Positions 27,520-37,796 are shown, numbered from the stretch's first letter. The stretch is DNA of 64,000 nt from Pluralibacter gergoviae ATCC 33028 = NBRC 105706 (GCF_001598855.1 NZ_BCZS01000007.1:62001-126000); one strand, 5' to 3'. Made by a program: numbers and translations. Notes: generated by a model not told the origin, from the sequence alone.

Positions 27520-28257
27520 CTAGCGTTTCTCACCCGCGACATCAAGCCGTGCCCGCAAACGCTTTATTGCCAGGCTATGTAGCTGGCTGACGCGCGTTTC
27601 AGTGATCCCGAGCAGGACGCCAATCTCCTTCATGTTCAGCTCCTGCTGATAGTAGAGACTCAGTAAAAGTTGTTCTCTTTCAGGCAGAAACTTGATCTCC
27701 TGGCCAATTTTCTGCACCAGCTTGCCGCGCATCAGCTCATTCAGTGGATTATTGTTTTCGCTTTGCTGATCAACGATTTGTACATTGTCAGCAAACTCCT
27801 CTTGCAACTCATCCAGTGAATAGACCTGACTGTTGTTGGTATCCAGCAGCATCTGCTGGTAGTCATGTAACGAAACGCCTAACATTTCTGCAACGCTTGC
27901 CTCGCTTGCAGGAGCCCCACCCTCCTGCTCAATCTTCCTGATTGCGGCAGATATTTCCCGGGAATTACTGCGCACGCGGCGCGGCACCCAGTCATACTCC
28001 CGTAGCTCATCAATCATGGCCCAGCGAATACGCTGAGTAACGTATGCGCCCAACCCAACGCCCTTCTTTGGATCAAACTGGTCAATCGCTCCCAACAGGC
28101 CGATAGTCCCGGCCTGAATGAGATCGTCAAGCTCAACGCTTGCAGGGAGTTTGACCTGAAGGCGCAGCGCTTCATTACGAACAATATGACGATACTTTGT
28201 CCATAGCTCGTCCTTTTGTATTACTCCATCTTGGGTATAAATACCGTTCACAGTCAC
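27520..28257 (-). CDS. fliA: FliA, sigma-28 factor for late flagellar genes
   Basis: Protein of 245 residues (E. coli 239). Region 2 is LPASVELDDLIQAGTIGLLGAIDQF with the YVTQRIRWAMIDELREYDWVPR segment, and region 4 has the LNMKEIGVLLGITETRVSQLHS helix-turn-helix. It directs RNA polymerase to TAAA-N15-GCCGATAA-type promoters of fliC, fliD, flgK, flgM and receptor genes, and is held inactive by FlgM until hook completion. Here it sits immediately upstream of flhDC, not beside fliC as in E. coli, and no fliZ follows. Confidence 0.97.
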   Translation of the reverse strand: MTVNGIYTQDGVIQKDELWTKYRHIVRNEALRLQVKLPASVELDDLIQAGTIGLLGAIDQFDPKKGVGLGAYVTQRIRWAMIDELREYDWVPRRVRSNSREISAAIRKIEQEGGAPASEASVAEMLGVSLHDYQQMLLDTNNSQVYSLDELQEEFADNVQIVDQQSENNNPLNELMRGKLVQKIGQEIKFLPEREQLLLSLYYQQELNMKEIGVLLGITETRVSQLHSLAIKRLRARLDVAGEKR

Positions 28258-28574
28258 ACTACCTAATCAGATAATATGCAGCACATTATGTGAGAGTATT
28301 CTGAAATCAAATAGCCTGAAAAAGGCTCACGATCTCTACCAATCTCCATCTTAAAGATGCTAATTCCATGTAAAAATATTTCTACGGCTATTCCGCGAAG
28401 ACTTTACAATCGCTGATTAAATAAAACGCAATCGCATGCCCTGAAAGCGTCAATCGCTGAATATGATTATTTCATTCCTGCCCGAAGGCAATGCGATCAT
28501 TAATGTAAAATGTATCAACGATGTATCACTATGTGGTTAAATTAATGCGCATATTAATTGCGATTAATGTTAAA
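28258..28574. other. Intergenic region between flgL and fliA
   Basis: A 317-base AT-rich gap. It must hold the fliA promoter (class 2 in E. coli) and the end of the flgKL transcript. I see no exact sigma-28 element, no strong terminator and no gene. Confidence 0.4.
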
Positions 28575-29498
28575 TCACTTCAGATAATTAAAAATATTCA
28601 GATTTTGCATGCTCTGAAAAACCTTCGCCGAGCTCTCAAGAGCGAAGTCGGCCATCTGATAGCGGGTGATCATGGTAGTGATGGTATCGGGATCGGAGCC
28701 GACCGTTTGCTGCAGTCGGGACTCGACGTTGATGCGATCGGTGGCCGAACTCATCGACAGTCCGTCAATATGCTGCAGGCTGGTGCCCACTTCGGCCTGC
28801 ACTCTGCCGAGGTTATCAATGCCTTTTTTGATGCTCACATTGCTCTGGTCGAGTACGCTTTTCAGCGCTTCGCGGTCGGCATCGCTGGACACCGGCTTAT
28901 TCAGCGCAGCAATCGCATTATCGAGGGCTTTAAATAGATCGTCAGAAGACCCGCTCATAAAGACATCGCTGCCGGTGTGGCCAACCTGCATTTCGGTGCT
29001 GTCGGCAACCTTTTGCGTCATCGGCGTATCGCCGCCCGCGTAGCTGCCGTCTTTATTAAAGGGCGCCGTACCGGTTTTATAGCCTGAGAAAATATAGCGG
29101 CCGTTGCTGTTTTTGGTATTCGCCAGATCCAGCAGGTTATCGCGAATACCCTGAAGTTCGGTTGCCAGCGCCTGGCGGTCGGCATCGGATAATGCCTGGT
29201 TACCACCCTGAACAATTTTCTCGCTCAGGTTTTTCGTCAGCAGATTACCTATCGAGCTCAGCGTATTATCTTCCAGCTCAAGGGCATCTTTGGCATATCC
29301 CTGGGCGGTATCATATTCGCTCATGGTAGACAGCGTATTTTGATAGGCAATCGCCTGCGACGCACCGGCAGGATTATCCGAGGGACGTAATAATGAACGC
29401 TGGGCGGAAAGGCAGGTGCCCACGTCGTTCTTCGCTTTCATCGCGTTAGAAAGGCTATCAATATTATTTTGAAACATGTAATAGGAGGTAAGACGCAT
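28575..29498 (-). CDS. flgL: FlgL (HAP3), hook-filament junction protein
   Basis: Protein of 307 residues. The flagellin-like N-terminus (MRLTSYYMFQNNIDSLSNAM; QRSLLRPSDNPAGASQAIAY) and C-terminus (INVESRLQQTVGSDPDTITT) form the D0/D1 coiled coils. FlgL joins FlgK to the filament. It lies 80 bases after flgK and is probably transcribed with it from the sigma-28 promoter at 31300-31326. Confidence 0.96.
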   Translation of the reverse strand: MRLTSYYMFQNNIDSLSNAMKAKNDVGTCLSAQRSLLRPSDNPAGASQAIAYQNTLSTMSEYDTAQGYAKDALELEDNTLSSIGNLLTKNLSEKIVQGGNQALSDADRQALATELQGIRDNLLDLANTKNSNGRYIFSGYKTGTAPFNKDGSYAGGDTPMTQKVADSTEMQVGHTGSDVFMSGSSDDLFKALDNAIAALNKPVSSDADREALKSVLDQSNVSIKKGIDNLGRVQAEVGTSLQHIDGLSMSSATDRINVESRLQQTVGSDPDTITTMITRYQMADFALESSAKVFQSMQNLNIFNYLK

Positions 29499-29578
29499 AA
29501 TGCTTTCTTTCCTTATGGGTAAAAAATTAAACGGGTCGCGGAGCCTGATGGGCCGGGCCGTTAGCGCAGCCCGAGCGG

Positions 29579-31225
29579 TTATTGCAGGCTTAATATCGTG
29601 TCAAAAATATCCGTCGCCGTTTTAAGTACCTGGGCATTAGCCTGATAGTACTGGGTAAACATTTGCAGATTGATCATCTCTTCATTTAAATCAACGCCGG
29701 AGACCGACTGCTGCTGCTGGGCGGCGGCATTGTAAGATTTACCGGTGGTCGTCATATCCGCCTTCAGGGAACCCATTGACGACCCGACGGAACTTACCAG
29801 GCTCGCGTAGGCTTCGGAGAGCGTACCGTTATTGATCACTTTGGCATCTTTAATGGCGATCAGCGCCTTGATGTTTTCGTTATTGCTTTCATCCGTCGGA
29901 TCGGAAGAGCTGGATGCCGCAATACCGTCGCCGTTCTCGATAGCCACCCCGAGCTTACCCGCCGCGCCGTCTGCCGGATTCAGGCTGAAGGAGTCACCCG
30001 GCTGGGGAGTTCCCTGCGGCGAAATCGAAATGCCGTCAAACTGCAGCAGTTCGCCATTGTCGCCTACCGTCGGCGTGATGGTGCGCCCGTCGGCGGTTTT
30101 GACCTCCCAGTCACTCTGGCCCGGACCTTTGTAGGTGATCGTGTAATCCTGGGCGACAACCTTGCTGATATCGGTAAAGCTGACGTTGAGGCTGCCGTCT
30201 CCGGCGTTGTTGCGATTTGCCTGCGCAGCCGGATTGGCGACGGAGAAGAGATCGCCTCCCTGTTTGCCGCTCAGGTCGTAGCCTGCGGCGTTAACCTCGT
30301 TGAACTTGTTCGCCATCTGCAGCGCCAGCTGGTTGAGCTGGTTTCTGGCCTCAACCAGATCTTCATTGCGGAATTTGAACAGGCCCGCCAGCTGACCTTT
30401 GGTTACCTTCGACTCATCCAGCGCCATCTTATTGCCGGAGGCGTCCACGTAGGAGACAACGGTTTTTGCCGGATCGTCAGGCGAGGTCGATGCCTCCAGG
30501 GAGTAGGCGCGGTCGCCGCTGACCAGCGGCATCCCGTTGGACATGGTGACTTCAACCTGGCCGGTCTTTTCGTTCTCGTTGACCTTGACGCCGACCAGTT
30601 CACTCAGCTGACCGAGTACCTGATCGCGCTGATCCATCAGATCCGACGGCAGCGTGCCGGTCTGGGCATAGATCTTATTAATCTGGGTGTTGATGTCCGC
30701 CAGCTGTTTAGTGCAGGAGTTAATATCCTCAACACTCTGGGTAATCTGGGTGTTGGTGCTTTTTTCCAGACCGTCCAGCGTGTTGCTGTTGGTGTTGTAC
30801 TGATAGCTGATGGCCTTAAGCTGGGAGTAAACCTCCTGGCGCGCCGCCGGGTTAACCGGATCGCTGCTCATTTTCTCCATTGCGCTGAAGATGTTGCTCA
30901 GCGAAACGGAGATGTTGGAGGTATCGTCACCCAGCATATCGTCTATCTGGCTGAACTGCTGATAGCGGGCGCCGAGGGCAGCGTAGTCAGAGGTGACGTT
31001 ACGCATCTGATTACTGACAAAACCGTCATAGGCGCGCTCAACGCCGTCGGTTTTAACGCCGTAGCCGAAGTAGCCCACCCCGGTGGTGCGGCCGCCCGCT
31101 TCGCCGAGGATCAGATTCTGGCGGCTGTAGCCTGGGGTGAAGGCATTGTTGATATTGTTGCCGACGACATTTAAGGATAATTGCGCGGAACTAAGCCCAC
31201 TCTGGGCTAAATACAAGAGATTCAT
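29579..31225 (-). CDS. flgK: FlgK (HAP1), hook-filament junction protein
   Basis: Protein of 548 residues, the E. coli length. The rod-type N-terminal motif (LSSAQLSLNVVGNNINNAFT) and C-terminal motif (GVDLNEEMINLQMFTQYYQA) frame variable middle domains. FlgK binds the hook end and, with FlgL, starts the filament. Late expression is supported by the sigma-28 promoter directly upstream. Confidence 0.97.
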   Translation of the reverse strand: MNLLYLAQSGLSSAQLSLNVVGNNINNAFTPGYSRQNLILGEAGGRTTGVGYFGYGVKTDGVERAYDGFVSNQMRNVTSDYAALGARYQQFSQIDDMLGDDTSNISVSLSNIFSAMEKMSSDPVNPAARQEVYSQLKAISYQYNTNSNTLDGLEKSTNTQITQSVEDINSCTKQLADINTQINKIYAQTGTLPSDLMDQRDQVLGQLSELVGVKVNENEKTGQVEVTMSNGMPLVSGDRAYSLEASTSPDDPAKTVVSYVDASGNKMALDESKVTKGQLAGLFKFRNEDLVEARNQLNQLALQMANKFNEVNAAGYDLSGKQGGDLFSVANPAAQANRNNAGDGSLNVSFTDISKVVAQDYTITYKGPGQSDWEVKTADGRTITPTVGDNGELLQFDGISISPQGTPQPGDSFSLNPADGAAGKLGVAIENGDGIAASSSSDPTDESNNENIKALIAIKDAKVINNGTLSEAYASLVSSVGSSMGSLKADMTTTGKSYNAAAQQQQSVSGVDLNEEMINLQMFTQYYQANAQVLKTATDIFDTILSLQ

Positions 31226-31299
31226 GGCTCACCAATAATTTCTTAACACTGCGTGAAAGCGCTATCATTCGCGCCGCACAGGAAAGTTTGTTATCTAAT

Positions 31300-31326
31300 C
31301 TATCGGTTGAATGAGAATTAACTGAA
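31300..31326 (-). promoter_or_regulatory. Sigma-28 (FliA) promoter of flgKL
   Basis: On the minus strand TTCAGTTA, 11 bases, then ACCGATAG. Spacing is exact; the -35 is identical to that of fliC and the -10 differs by one base from fliC and fliD. Confidence 0.85.
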
Positions 31327-31335
31327 ATATATTTT

Positions 31336-32280
31336 CTAAAATAATGAAGCGATGTCCGATTTATAGCTACTTAACCCTTTATCAACCACGTTTTTCACCT
31401 GATCAATAATTTTAATCAGTTTATTTGCGTAGCGCGGATCGGTGGCATAGCCGCCATTTTGCAGGGCGCGGGCAGCATGTTCAGGCGTCGGAGAGTGAAC
31501 TACATTTTTATAACGCGGATTACATTTTAATAACGAAGTATAGTCTGCCAGCGCCGCCGAATAAGAGGGATATACCCGGAAGGCGGCTTTAACCTTTTTC
31601 CTGACGCCGTCAATATACTCCGTGGTGGTCACCATCGTGGACTCCCCTTTCCAGTCGGGCGTCGCTTTGATGCCAAAGAGATTATGCGTTGCTTTCCCGG
31701 CCGGCGTTCTTATCTCCCGGTTCCCCCATCCGGACTCCAGCGCCGCCTGGGCAACGATAAGCTGGTGCGGAATACCGCTTTCCCTGGCCGCGGAAATGGC
31801 GGGCCCGAGCAGGCGGGAAATAAAGTCGTGATGGTTGGCGCCCGCCGGGATTGGCGGCGCCTCCGGCGTTCCCGCGTCGGCAAGATTGCGCATCGGGATA
31901 TGTTGCCAGGTTTTTTGCTGACCCGGGGAGAGTTGATAGGGCGCGACGCCCGCCCCCTGAGTCGGTACCGGCGGCGCAACCTCCCCGCCGAACTGCCTGA
32001 CCATCATATCGGCAAACCCCAGCTTGCCCTGAGCAGCGATATCCTGGGCTATCTGCTGATCGTACATGGAGGTAAACATATCCGACGACTGGCTGTGCAT
32101 CAGGTCATCCTTGATCGACGCATCGCGCATGCTTTTCAGCATCATCTGGACAAAGATGCCCTCTATCTGCTTCGCGGCGGCCCGCAGCCCCACCGCTGAG
32201 TTCGTGCGCGCCTCCTTTTTCAGGGCGTCGAGGCTGTTAACCTCAAACGCCGCGCCGGAAATGAGCGGTTTCGCATTCAT
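31336..32280 (-). CDS. flgJ: FlgJ, rod cap and peptidoglycan hydrolase
   Basis: Protein of 314 residues (E. coli 313). Residues 1-100 are the rod-capping domain (KQIEGIFVQMMLKSMRDASI). The C-terminal half is a glucosaminidase domain (LIVAQAALESGWG with the catalytic Glu; THNLFGIKA). It digests peptidoglycan so the rod can pass the cell wall. The ATG overlaps the flgI stop (TGATG). Confidence 0.97.
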   Translation of the reverse strand: MNAKPLISGAAFEVNSLDALKKEARTNSAVGLRAAAKQIEGIFVQMMLKSMRDASIKDDLMHSQSSDMFTSMYDQQIAQDIAAQGKLGFADMMVRQFGGEVAPPVPTQGAGVAPYQLSPGQQKTWQHIPMRNLADAGTPEAPPIPAGANHHDFISRLLGPAISAARESGIPHQLIVAQAALESGWGNREIRTPAGKATHNLFGIKATPDWKGESTMVTTTEYIDGVRKKVKAAFRVYPSYSAALADYTSLLKCNPRYKNVVHSPTPEHAARALQNGGYATDPRYANKLIKIIDQVKNVVDKGLSSYKSDIASLF

Positions 32281-33401
32281 CAGTTAATCTCCAGTTTCGC
32301 CCGCAGGCAGCCCGCGCTCTTCATGGACTGCAAAATCGCCATCAGATCGTTAGGCGTGGCCCCGAGGCTGTTAAGCGCCCGCACGACCTGATTGAGATCG
32401 GCGCTGGTGGACACTTTTTGTAGCGATCCGCCACGATCCTGCACCGAGATCTGCGTATCCGGCGTGACGACCGTCTGACCGCCCGCCAGCGGTGTATCCG
32501 GCTGACTAACCCGGCTGCTTCTTGAGACCTCAACCGCCAGGGAGCCCTGGGCCACAGCGCAGGAGTCCAGCATCACGTGCCGGTTCATCACCACCGACCC
32601 GGTACGGGCGTTGACGATCACTTTGGCATCCATCACCTGAACGCGCACCGGCAAATCGAGAATGCGCGACAGGAAGCGCACGCGCGACGCGCTGTCCGTA
32701 GGGGCATAGAGCTTGATGGTGCGGGCGTCCTCTGCGGTCGCCGCGCCGCCGCTGAAGTGGCTGTTAATGGCATCGCTGATAGACTGGGCAGCCGTAAAAT
32801 CATCCTGATGCAGCTGCAGCGTAATAGTGTTGCGCGTCGCAAAATCGATCGGCACCTCGCGCTCAACGGTGGCCCCGTCGCTGATGCGGGCGCCGTTCAG
32901 CTGATTGACCTGAACGCGGCTGCCGCCGCTCTGCGCGCCCGCCCCGGACACCAGCAAATTGCCTTGCGCGAGCGCATAAATCTGGTTATCCACGCCCTTA
33001 AGAGGGGTCATCAGCAGCGTCCCGCCGCGCAGACTTTTGGCATTGCCAAGTGAAGAGACGACCACATCAATTTTCTCTCCGCTGCGGGCAAACGGCGGCA
33101 GCTCCGCCGTGACCATCACGGCGGCAATATTTTTAAGCTGCATGTTCACCCCGGCAGGCACCGTGATCCCCAGTTGCGACAACATGTTGTTGAGGCTTTG
33201 GGTGGTAAACGGCGTTTGCATCGTCTGATCGCCCGTGCCGTCGAGGCCAACCACCAGGCCATAGCCCATCAGAGAGTTACTGCGCACGCCCTGTACCGAA
33301 ACCATATCGCGAATGCGCTCTGCGCGAGCCCCGGCGGGCATCAGGATAACGATGCCAACCACCAGCAGACTCAGGGTAATGTTGAAGAAGGAAGTTTTCA
33401 T
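32280..33401 (-). CDS. flgI: FlgI, flagellar P-ring protein
   Basis: Protein of 373 residues with a Sec signal peptide ([20 protein letters not shown] ... GARA|ERIRD). The mature part is highly conserved ([40 protein letters not shown]). The conserved Cys pair is present (LDSCAVAQG and [12 protein letters not shown]). The P ring surrounds the rod in the peptidoglycan layer; its folding needs DsbAB and the chaperone FlgA, encoded nearby. Confidence 0.98.
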   Translation of the reverse strand: MKTSFFNITLSLLVVGIVILMPAGARAERIRDMVSVQGVRSNSLMGYGLVVGLDGTGDQTMQTPFTTQSLNNMLSQLGITVPAGVNMQLKNIAAVMVTAELPPFARSGEKIDVVVSSLGNAKSLRGGTLLMTPLKGVDNQIYALAQGNLLVSGAGAQSGGSRVQVNQLNGARISDGATVEREVPIDFATRNTITLQLHQDDFTAAQSISDAINSHFSGGAATAEDARTIKLYAPTDSASRVRFLSRILDLPVRVQVMDAKVIVNARTGSVVMNRHVMLDSCAVAQGSLAVEVSRSSRVSQPDTPLAGGQTVVTPDTQISVQDRGGSLQKVSTSADLNQVVRALNSLGATPNDLMAILQSMKSAGCLRAKLEIN

Positions 33402-33411
33402 CGGCCCGTCA

Positions 33412-34167
33412 TTAAAAAGGTGAAAGATTCAGGAACAACCGCTGTAGCCAGCCCATCTGTTGCGCCTCATTGATATATCCGTTGCCGACATACTCAATAC
33501 GCGCATCGGACACCTGGGTAGAGATCACGGTATTACTGGCGCTGATCGTTCTGGGATTGACGACGCCGGAGAAGCGGATAAATTCCGTGCCCTGATTGAT
33601 GGCAATCTGCTTCTCTCCCACCACCTGGAGATTGCCGTTCACCAGCACCTGGTGAACCGTCACGGTGAGGGTGCCGCTGAAGGTGTTTTTCGCCGCAGCG
33701 CCGCCCTTGCCGGAGAAATCACTGCTGCCGCTGACTTCGGTTTTGGTGCGATCACCGCCGAACAGTCCCGAAAGCATGCGGGGAATAGCGTCAAAAGAGA
33801 GTCCGGTTGAGCCATCGCGATTCGCACTCGCCGACGAGCTTTTGCTGGCGCTGACGTTTTCCTGCAGGATGATGGTCAGGGTATCGCCGACGTTTCGCGG
33901 GCGCCTGTCTTCAAACATCGGTTGATAGCCATAGTTCATCGCCTGCCCGGTCTGAAAGATGGAGCCGCTTGCGGCAGAAGCCTGAACGGGAACCGGTGCC
34001 GCCGTCGTTTCTCCCTGCACAAGCGGCTTGTGTGGAAGATAGGCACATCCCGATAGCGTGATGATCAGCGCGGCGATCGCCGAAAGCAGAACGGGTCTGC
34101 GACGGAAAACGGAGGGGTGGCGAACGCTGCAAGGTCGGGCGACGTGAGAAAAAGGCTGGTTTTTCAT
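33412..34167 (-). CDS. flgH: FlgH, flagellar L-ring lipoprotein
   Basis: About 251 residues from the ATG at 34167 ([12 protein letters not shown]). A lipobox LSGC is preceded by a hydrophobic stretch ([20 protein letters not shown]), so it is lipidated. The mature protein matches E. coli FlgH closely ([36 protein letters not shown]). The leader before the lipobox is longer than usual. An in-frame GTG at 34197 with GGAGG just before it is an alternative, so the start is uncertain. FlgH forms the L ring in the outer membrane. Confidence 0.95.
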   Translation of the reverse strand: MKNQPFSHVARPCSVRHPSVFRRRPVLLSAIAALIITLSGCAYLPHKPLVQGETTAAPVPVQASAASGSIFQTGQAMNYGYQPMFEDRRPRNVGDTLTIILQENVSASKSSSASANRDGSTGLSFDAIPRMLSGLFGGDRTKTEVSGSSDFSGKGGAAAKNTFSGTLTVTVHQVLVNGNLQVVGEKQIAINQGTEFIRFSGVVNPRTISASNTVISTQVSDARIEYVGNGYINEAQQMGWLQRLFLNLSPF

Positions 34168-34199
34168 TTCATTCACTAGGTAATACCGCAGCCGCACTC

Positions 34200-34221
34200 G
34201 CCTCCGCCCGCAGGCGGAGGC
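34200..34221. repeat. Perfect hairpin between flgG and flgH
   Basis: GCCTCCGCC, four bases (CGCA), GGCGGAGGC; 15 bases past the flgG stop on the minus strand. No T run follows, so it may be an mRNA-stabilising stem or a partial block that lowers flgH translation. Its 3' arm carries the GGAGG before the alternative flgH GTG start. Confidence 0.65.
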
Positions 34222-34236
34222 ACGGTCAGGCTGCTA

Positions 34237-35019
34237 TTAGAGTTGCGTTAAGCGCTGCAACATCTGATCGGATGTTGATACCGCTTTACTGTTGATTTCG
34301 TAAGCGCGCTGGGTCTGGATCATATTGACCAGCTCTTCGGCGACGTTGACGTTGGAGGCCTCAACGAACTTCTGCTTGATGGTTCCCGCACCGTTCAGGC
34401 CAGGCGTGCTCTCATTCGGCGCGCCGGAGGACTGCGTTTCGCGATAGAGGTTCTCGCCGATGCTCTCAAGACCGGAGTCGTTGACGAAGGTGGTCAGCGT
34501 CAGCTGGCCTACCTGCTGCGGCGCCGTCTGGCCCGGCACCGTGACGCTGACGATACCGTCTTTGCCGACGGTAAGCTGATCGGCATCCTGCGGCAGCGTA
34601 ATGGCCGGCTGAACCGGATAGCCGCTGGAGGTCACCAGTTGCCCGTTCTGATCTATCTGGAAAGAGCCGTCGCGGGTGTAGGCCGTGGTGCCGTCCGCCA
34701 TCTGCACCTGAAAAAAGCCCCGGCCTTCGACGGCCAGATCTTTATCATTGCCGGTCTGGGTCAGGTTGCCCTGAGTGTGCAGACGCTCGGTCGCCACCGG
34801 CCGCACGCCGGTCCCCAGCTGCAGCCCGGACGGGATCGTGGTCTGCTCCGAAGACTGCGCACCCGGCTGGCGCACGGTCTGATACAGCAGGTCTTCAAAC
34901 ACGGCGCGCTGGCGCTTAAAGCCGTTAGTGCTGACGTTAGCCAGGTTGTTGGAAATAACGTCCATATTGGTCTGCTGTGCTTCCAGACCGGTTTTAGCAA
35001 TCCATAACGAACGGATCAT
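34237..35019 (-). CDS. flgG: FlgG, distal rod protein
   Basis: Protein of 260 residues, the E. coli length. N-terminal rod signature [20 protein letters not shown] with the following [17 protein letters not shown]-terminal [20 protein letters not shown]. FlgG forms the distal rod that crosses the periplasm to the L and P rings. It lies 22 bases after flgF in the flgBCDEFGHIJ operon. Confidence 0.98.
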   Translation of the reverse strand: MIRSLWIAKTGLEAQQTNMDVISNNLANVSTNGFKRQRAVFEDLLYQTVRQPGAQSSEQTTIPSGLQLGTGVRPVATERLHTQGNLTQTGNDKDLAVEGRGFFQVQMADGTTAYTRDGSFQIDQNGQLVTSSGYPVQPAITLPQDADQLTVGKDGIVSVTVPGQTAPQQVGQLTLTTFVNDSGLESIGENLYRETQSSGAPNESTPGLNGAGTIKQKFVEASNVNVAEELVNMIQTQRAYEINSKAVSTSDQMLQRLTQL

Positions 35020-35041
35020 GAGTCATGTTCTCCTGCTCTGA

Positions 35042-35797
35042 TTAGCTCAGGCTTAATAGCTGGTTGGCCTTTTTGTCGTTGTCATCGACGGTACTGATAG
35101 TGCGCATACTCATGTCAAACCCGCGGGCGTTGGCTATCATGTCGACCATCGATTTCACCGGGCTGACGTTGCTGCTCTCCAGCGCGCCGGGCGTCAGCTT
35201 GAGGTCTGGATCGGCCGCCAGCGCGGCCTGGCCAGCATTCGGCGAGGTTGGCGCAATGTGAAACAGACCGTCATCGCCGTGGACCAGATCCTGCATTCTG
35301 GCGTTGACCATTTTCAGGCGCGCCACCGGGGCCAGGGTTTTGGCATCGTCGCCCGCGCCCCTGGCGGTAATGGTGCCGTCCGGCGCAATGGTGAGCGCCG
35401 ACTGCGGCGGCACCTCAATCGCGCCGCCATCGCCCATCACAGGCAGGCCGCGGATGCGCAGCGTGCCTTCGCTGTCCACCTCAATATTCCCCGCACGGGT
35501 ATAGCCTTCGCTGCCGTCGGCATTCTTCACCGCAAGCCAGCCGTTCTGCGGCAGCGCGACGTCGAGGTTTCTTCCGGTCTGGTTGACTGCCCCCATGGTG
35601 TCGTCATTGAACGGCGTTGAGTCTGCCACCAGCGTGCGGGTCGCGACCGAAGGCCCCTCAACCGGCGCCGCACGAAAAGCTGAGAGCTGAGCCCGAAAGC
35701 CGGGCGTTGCGGCATTGGCCAGGTTGTTAGACGTCACGCTCTGGCGGGTCAGTGCGGCGTTCGCCGCGCCCATAGCGGTATATATCGCGCGATCCAT
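35042..35797 (-). CDS. flgF: FlgF, proximal rod protein
   Basis: Protein of 251 residues, the E. coli length. Rod signature ALTRQSVTSNNLANAATPGF at the N-terminus and NVSPVKSMVDMIANARGFDM at the C-terminus. FlgF connects FlgB/FlgC to FlgG in the rod. It lies 11 bases after flgE. Confidence 0.97.
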   Translation of the reverse strand: MDRAIYTAMGAANAALTRQSVTSNNLANAATPGFRAQLSAFRAAPVEGPSVATRTLVADSTPFNDDTMGAVNQTGRNLDVALPQNGWLAVKNADGSEGYTRAGNIEVDSEGTLRIRGLPVMGDGGAIEVPPQSALTIAPDGTITARGAGDDAKTLAPVARLKMVNARMQDLVHGDDGLFHIAPTSPNAGQAALAADPDLKLTPGALESSNVSPVKSMVDMIANARGFDMSMRTISTVDDNDKKANQLLSLS

Positions 35798-35808
35798 ATC
35801 AGCCCTCG

Positions 35809-37035
35809 TTAGCCAAGATTGGTGACGATTTGCAGCAGCTCAGACTGGGTCTTGATGGTCTGCGAATTCGACTGATAGTTGCGCTGATAGACGATCATGT
35901 TGACCATCTCCTGGCTCAAATCGACGTTAGAGGCCTCAACGCGGTTACCGGCTACGGTGCCCAGATTGCCGGTTCCTGAGGATCCAATCACCGGCTGACC
36001 GGACTGCGAAGTTTCAGACCAGCAGTTGTTGCCTTCAGAAGAGAGTCCGCCGGGATTAGTAAAGTTTGCCAGCACCACCTGACCGATAAGCTGAGACTGG
36101 CCGTTGCTGTAGGAAGCCATCACCTGACCATCATCATCCACCGTATAACCGTTCATCTGGCCCGGCGCATAGCCGGTGGTCGACTTCTTATCAATGGAGG
36201 TTTCGGAGGACTGCTGGATAGTGCCGTCGAGATCGAGATCGAAGTCGAGGGCAGTACCGCCGTTGTAGGACGCTCCCTGAATTTTCACCTTCGCCGGATT
36301 GGTGGTGAGTTTTCCCGAGCTGTCAAACTGCAGATCCAGCTCGCCGTAGATATCTTTGCCGTTGGCATCTTTTACCGGCGAGGTGGTGTCGTTGGTATAG
36401 ACCTTCCACTGGTTATCGCCGGTCTTAACGTAGTAGACGTTGATGGTGTGCTTGTTGCCCAGCGAGTCGTAGGCTTCAATCGGCGCAACCTGGCTGTAGG
36501 TCTTATTATCAGACGGATCGAAGGGATGCTCAGTCTGATCGATAGCCTCGGTTTCGGAGGAGAGATTTCCGCTCATCGTACCGGCATCGGAGGCCTTCGC
36601 CGGCATCTGTCCGTCGGGGATCTGAATCGGGCCAACCGGTGAGCCGGGCTGAACGGTCGGCGGCGTACCGGTGGCCTGGTAGCCGCTCAACTTCATGCCC
36701 TGATTGTTAATAATGTAGCCGGAGGCATCCTTCTGGAACTGGCCGTTGCGGCTGTAAAACACGCGGCCCGCCTCATCAACCATACGGAAAAAGCCGTTGC
36801 CCTGAATCCCCATATCCAGAGCATTATTGCTCTGGGTGAGCACACCATCGGTGAAGTCCTGATTAACCCCCGCAACCTGAACACCCATACCAACCTGGGA
36901 ACCCGCAAAAACGTCTGCGAAGGAAATTGCGCCAGATTTAAAACCTACGGTCTGGGAGTTGGCGATATTGTTACCCACCACGTCCAGCGCCTGGGAAGCG
37001 GCATTTAAGCCGCTGAGACCTTGTGCAAAACTCAT
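35809..37035 (-). CDS. flgE: FlgE, flagellar hook protein
   Basis: Protein of 408 residues (E. coli 402). Conserved ends are SFAQGLSGLNAASQALDVVG with NNIANSQTVGFKS, and EASNVDLSQEMVNMIVYQRN. The middle is the surface-exposed variable region. FlgE polymerises into the flexible hook under the FlgD cap. It is 43 bases after flgD. Confidence 0.98.
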   Translation of the reverse strand: MSFAQGLSGLNAASQALDVVGNNIANSQTVGFKSGAISFADVFAGSQVGMGVQVAGVNQDFTDGVLTQSNNALDMGIQGNGFFRMVDEAGRVFYSRNGQFQKDASGYIINNQGMKLSGYQATGTPPTVQPGSPVGPIQIPDGQMPAKASDAGTMSGNLSSETEAIDQTEHPFDPSDNKTYSQVAPIEAYDSLGNKHTINVYYVKTGDNQWKVYTNDTTSPVKDANGKDIYGELDLQFDSSGKLTTNPAKVKIQGASYNGGTALDFDLDLDGTIQQSSETSIDKKSTTGYAPGQMNGYTVDDDGQVMASYSNGQSQLIGQVVLANFTNPGGLSSEGNNCWSETSQSGQPVIGSSGTGNLGTVAGNRVEASNVDLSQEMVNMIVYQRNYQSNSQTIKTQSELLQIVTNLG

Positions 37036-37078
37036 TGTTATTTAATTCCTGAAAAGAGAGGAGAATGACGTGCGGCGA

Positions 37079-37783
37079 TTACTCAATGAGGTAAACGTCG
37101 CCCAGCGTGGTGGTGCCATCCTTGCCCAAACGTAATACTGCGCCCTGCGCTGAAAACGAAACGCCGTCCACGGTAGACTTTTTAAGAGAAACAATTTTCG
37201 GTACCGTGCCATCATCGTTGGCAGCGGAATAGGTCACTTTAAAGTTGCTATCCGCAGGAGGGGCGCTCGGTTTAAAGTCCTGAAGATCGTCGAGCGAGAA
37301 GCTATTCACGCCGGACTTCAGATCTTTAAGATCGGCGGTATAAGCATTACCGGCGTCATCGGTTAAGGTGACGGTCACTTTATCGGTATCCGAATCCACC
37401 GCGAAGGAGAAGTCCTTATTACCGTCCTGGCTTGTTGATACCGAGTTGTCACCTTCGATATAGACCTTGCGGCCGACCCACTGCGCGGCATTCATCTGCT
37501 GCATGTTGTAGATAAGGCCGCCGACCTGATCGAGTTCGGTATTAAGATCGCGGACCCCGGCGGCAGTGTTAAACTGCGCCAGCTGCGAGGTCAGCTGGTT
37601 ATTATCCATTGGGTTAGTGGGATCCTGATTTTGCATCTGGGCAACCAGCAGCTGCATAAAGCTGTTGGTAATATCGTCGATATTGCTACCGGTGCCGAGG
37701 TTACCGGAACCTCCGCCAGCCGGCGCCGCGCCTGCACCTTGTACAGGATTGCTGGCGGCGCTTATTAAAGGTGAAACAGACAT
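37079..37783 (-). CDS. flgD: FlgD, hook-capping scaffold protein
   Basis: Protein of 234 residues (E. coli 231). The N-terminal motif FMQLLVAQMQNQDPTNPMDN with NQLTSQLAQFNTAAGVRDLN is diagnostic. The C-terminal part holds FnIII/tudor-like domains. FlgD caps the growing hook and is absent from the final structure. It is 13 bases after flgC. Confidence 0.97.
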   Translation of the reverse strand: MSVSPLISAASNPVQGAGAAPAGGGSGNLGTGSNIDDITNSFMQLLVAQMQNQDPTNPMDNNQLTSQLAQFNTAAGVRDLNTELDQVGGLIYNMQQMNAAQWVGRKVYIEGDNSVSTSQDGNKDFSFAVDSDTDKVTVTLTDDAGNAYTADLKDLKSGVNSFSLDDLQDFKPSAPPADSNFKVTYSAANDDGTVPKIVSLKKSTVDGVSFSAQGAVLRLGKDGTTTLGDVYLIE

Positions 37784-37796
37784 TTTCTGACCTTAC

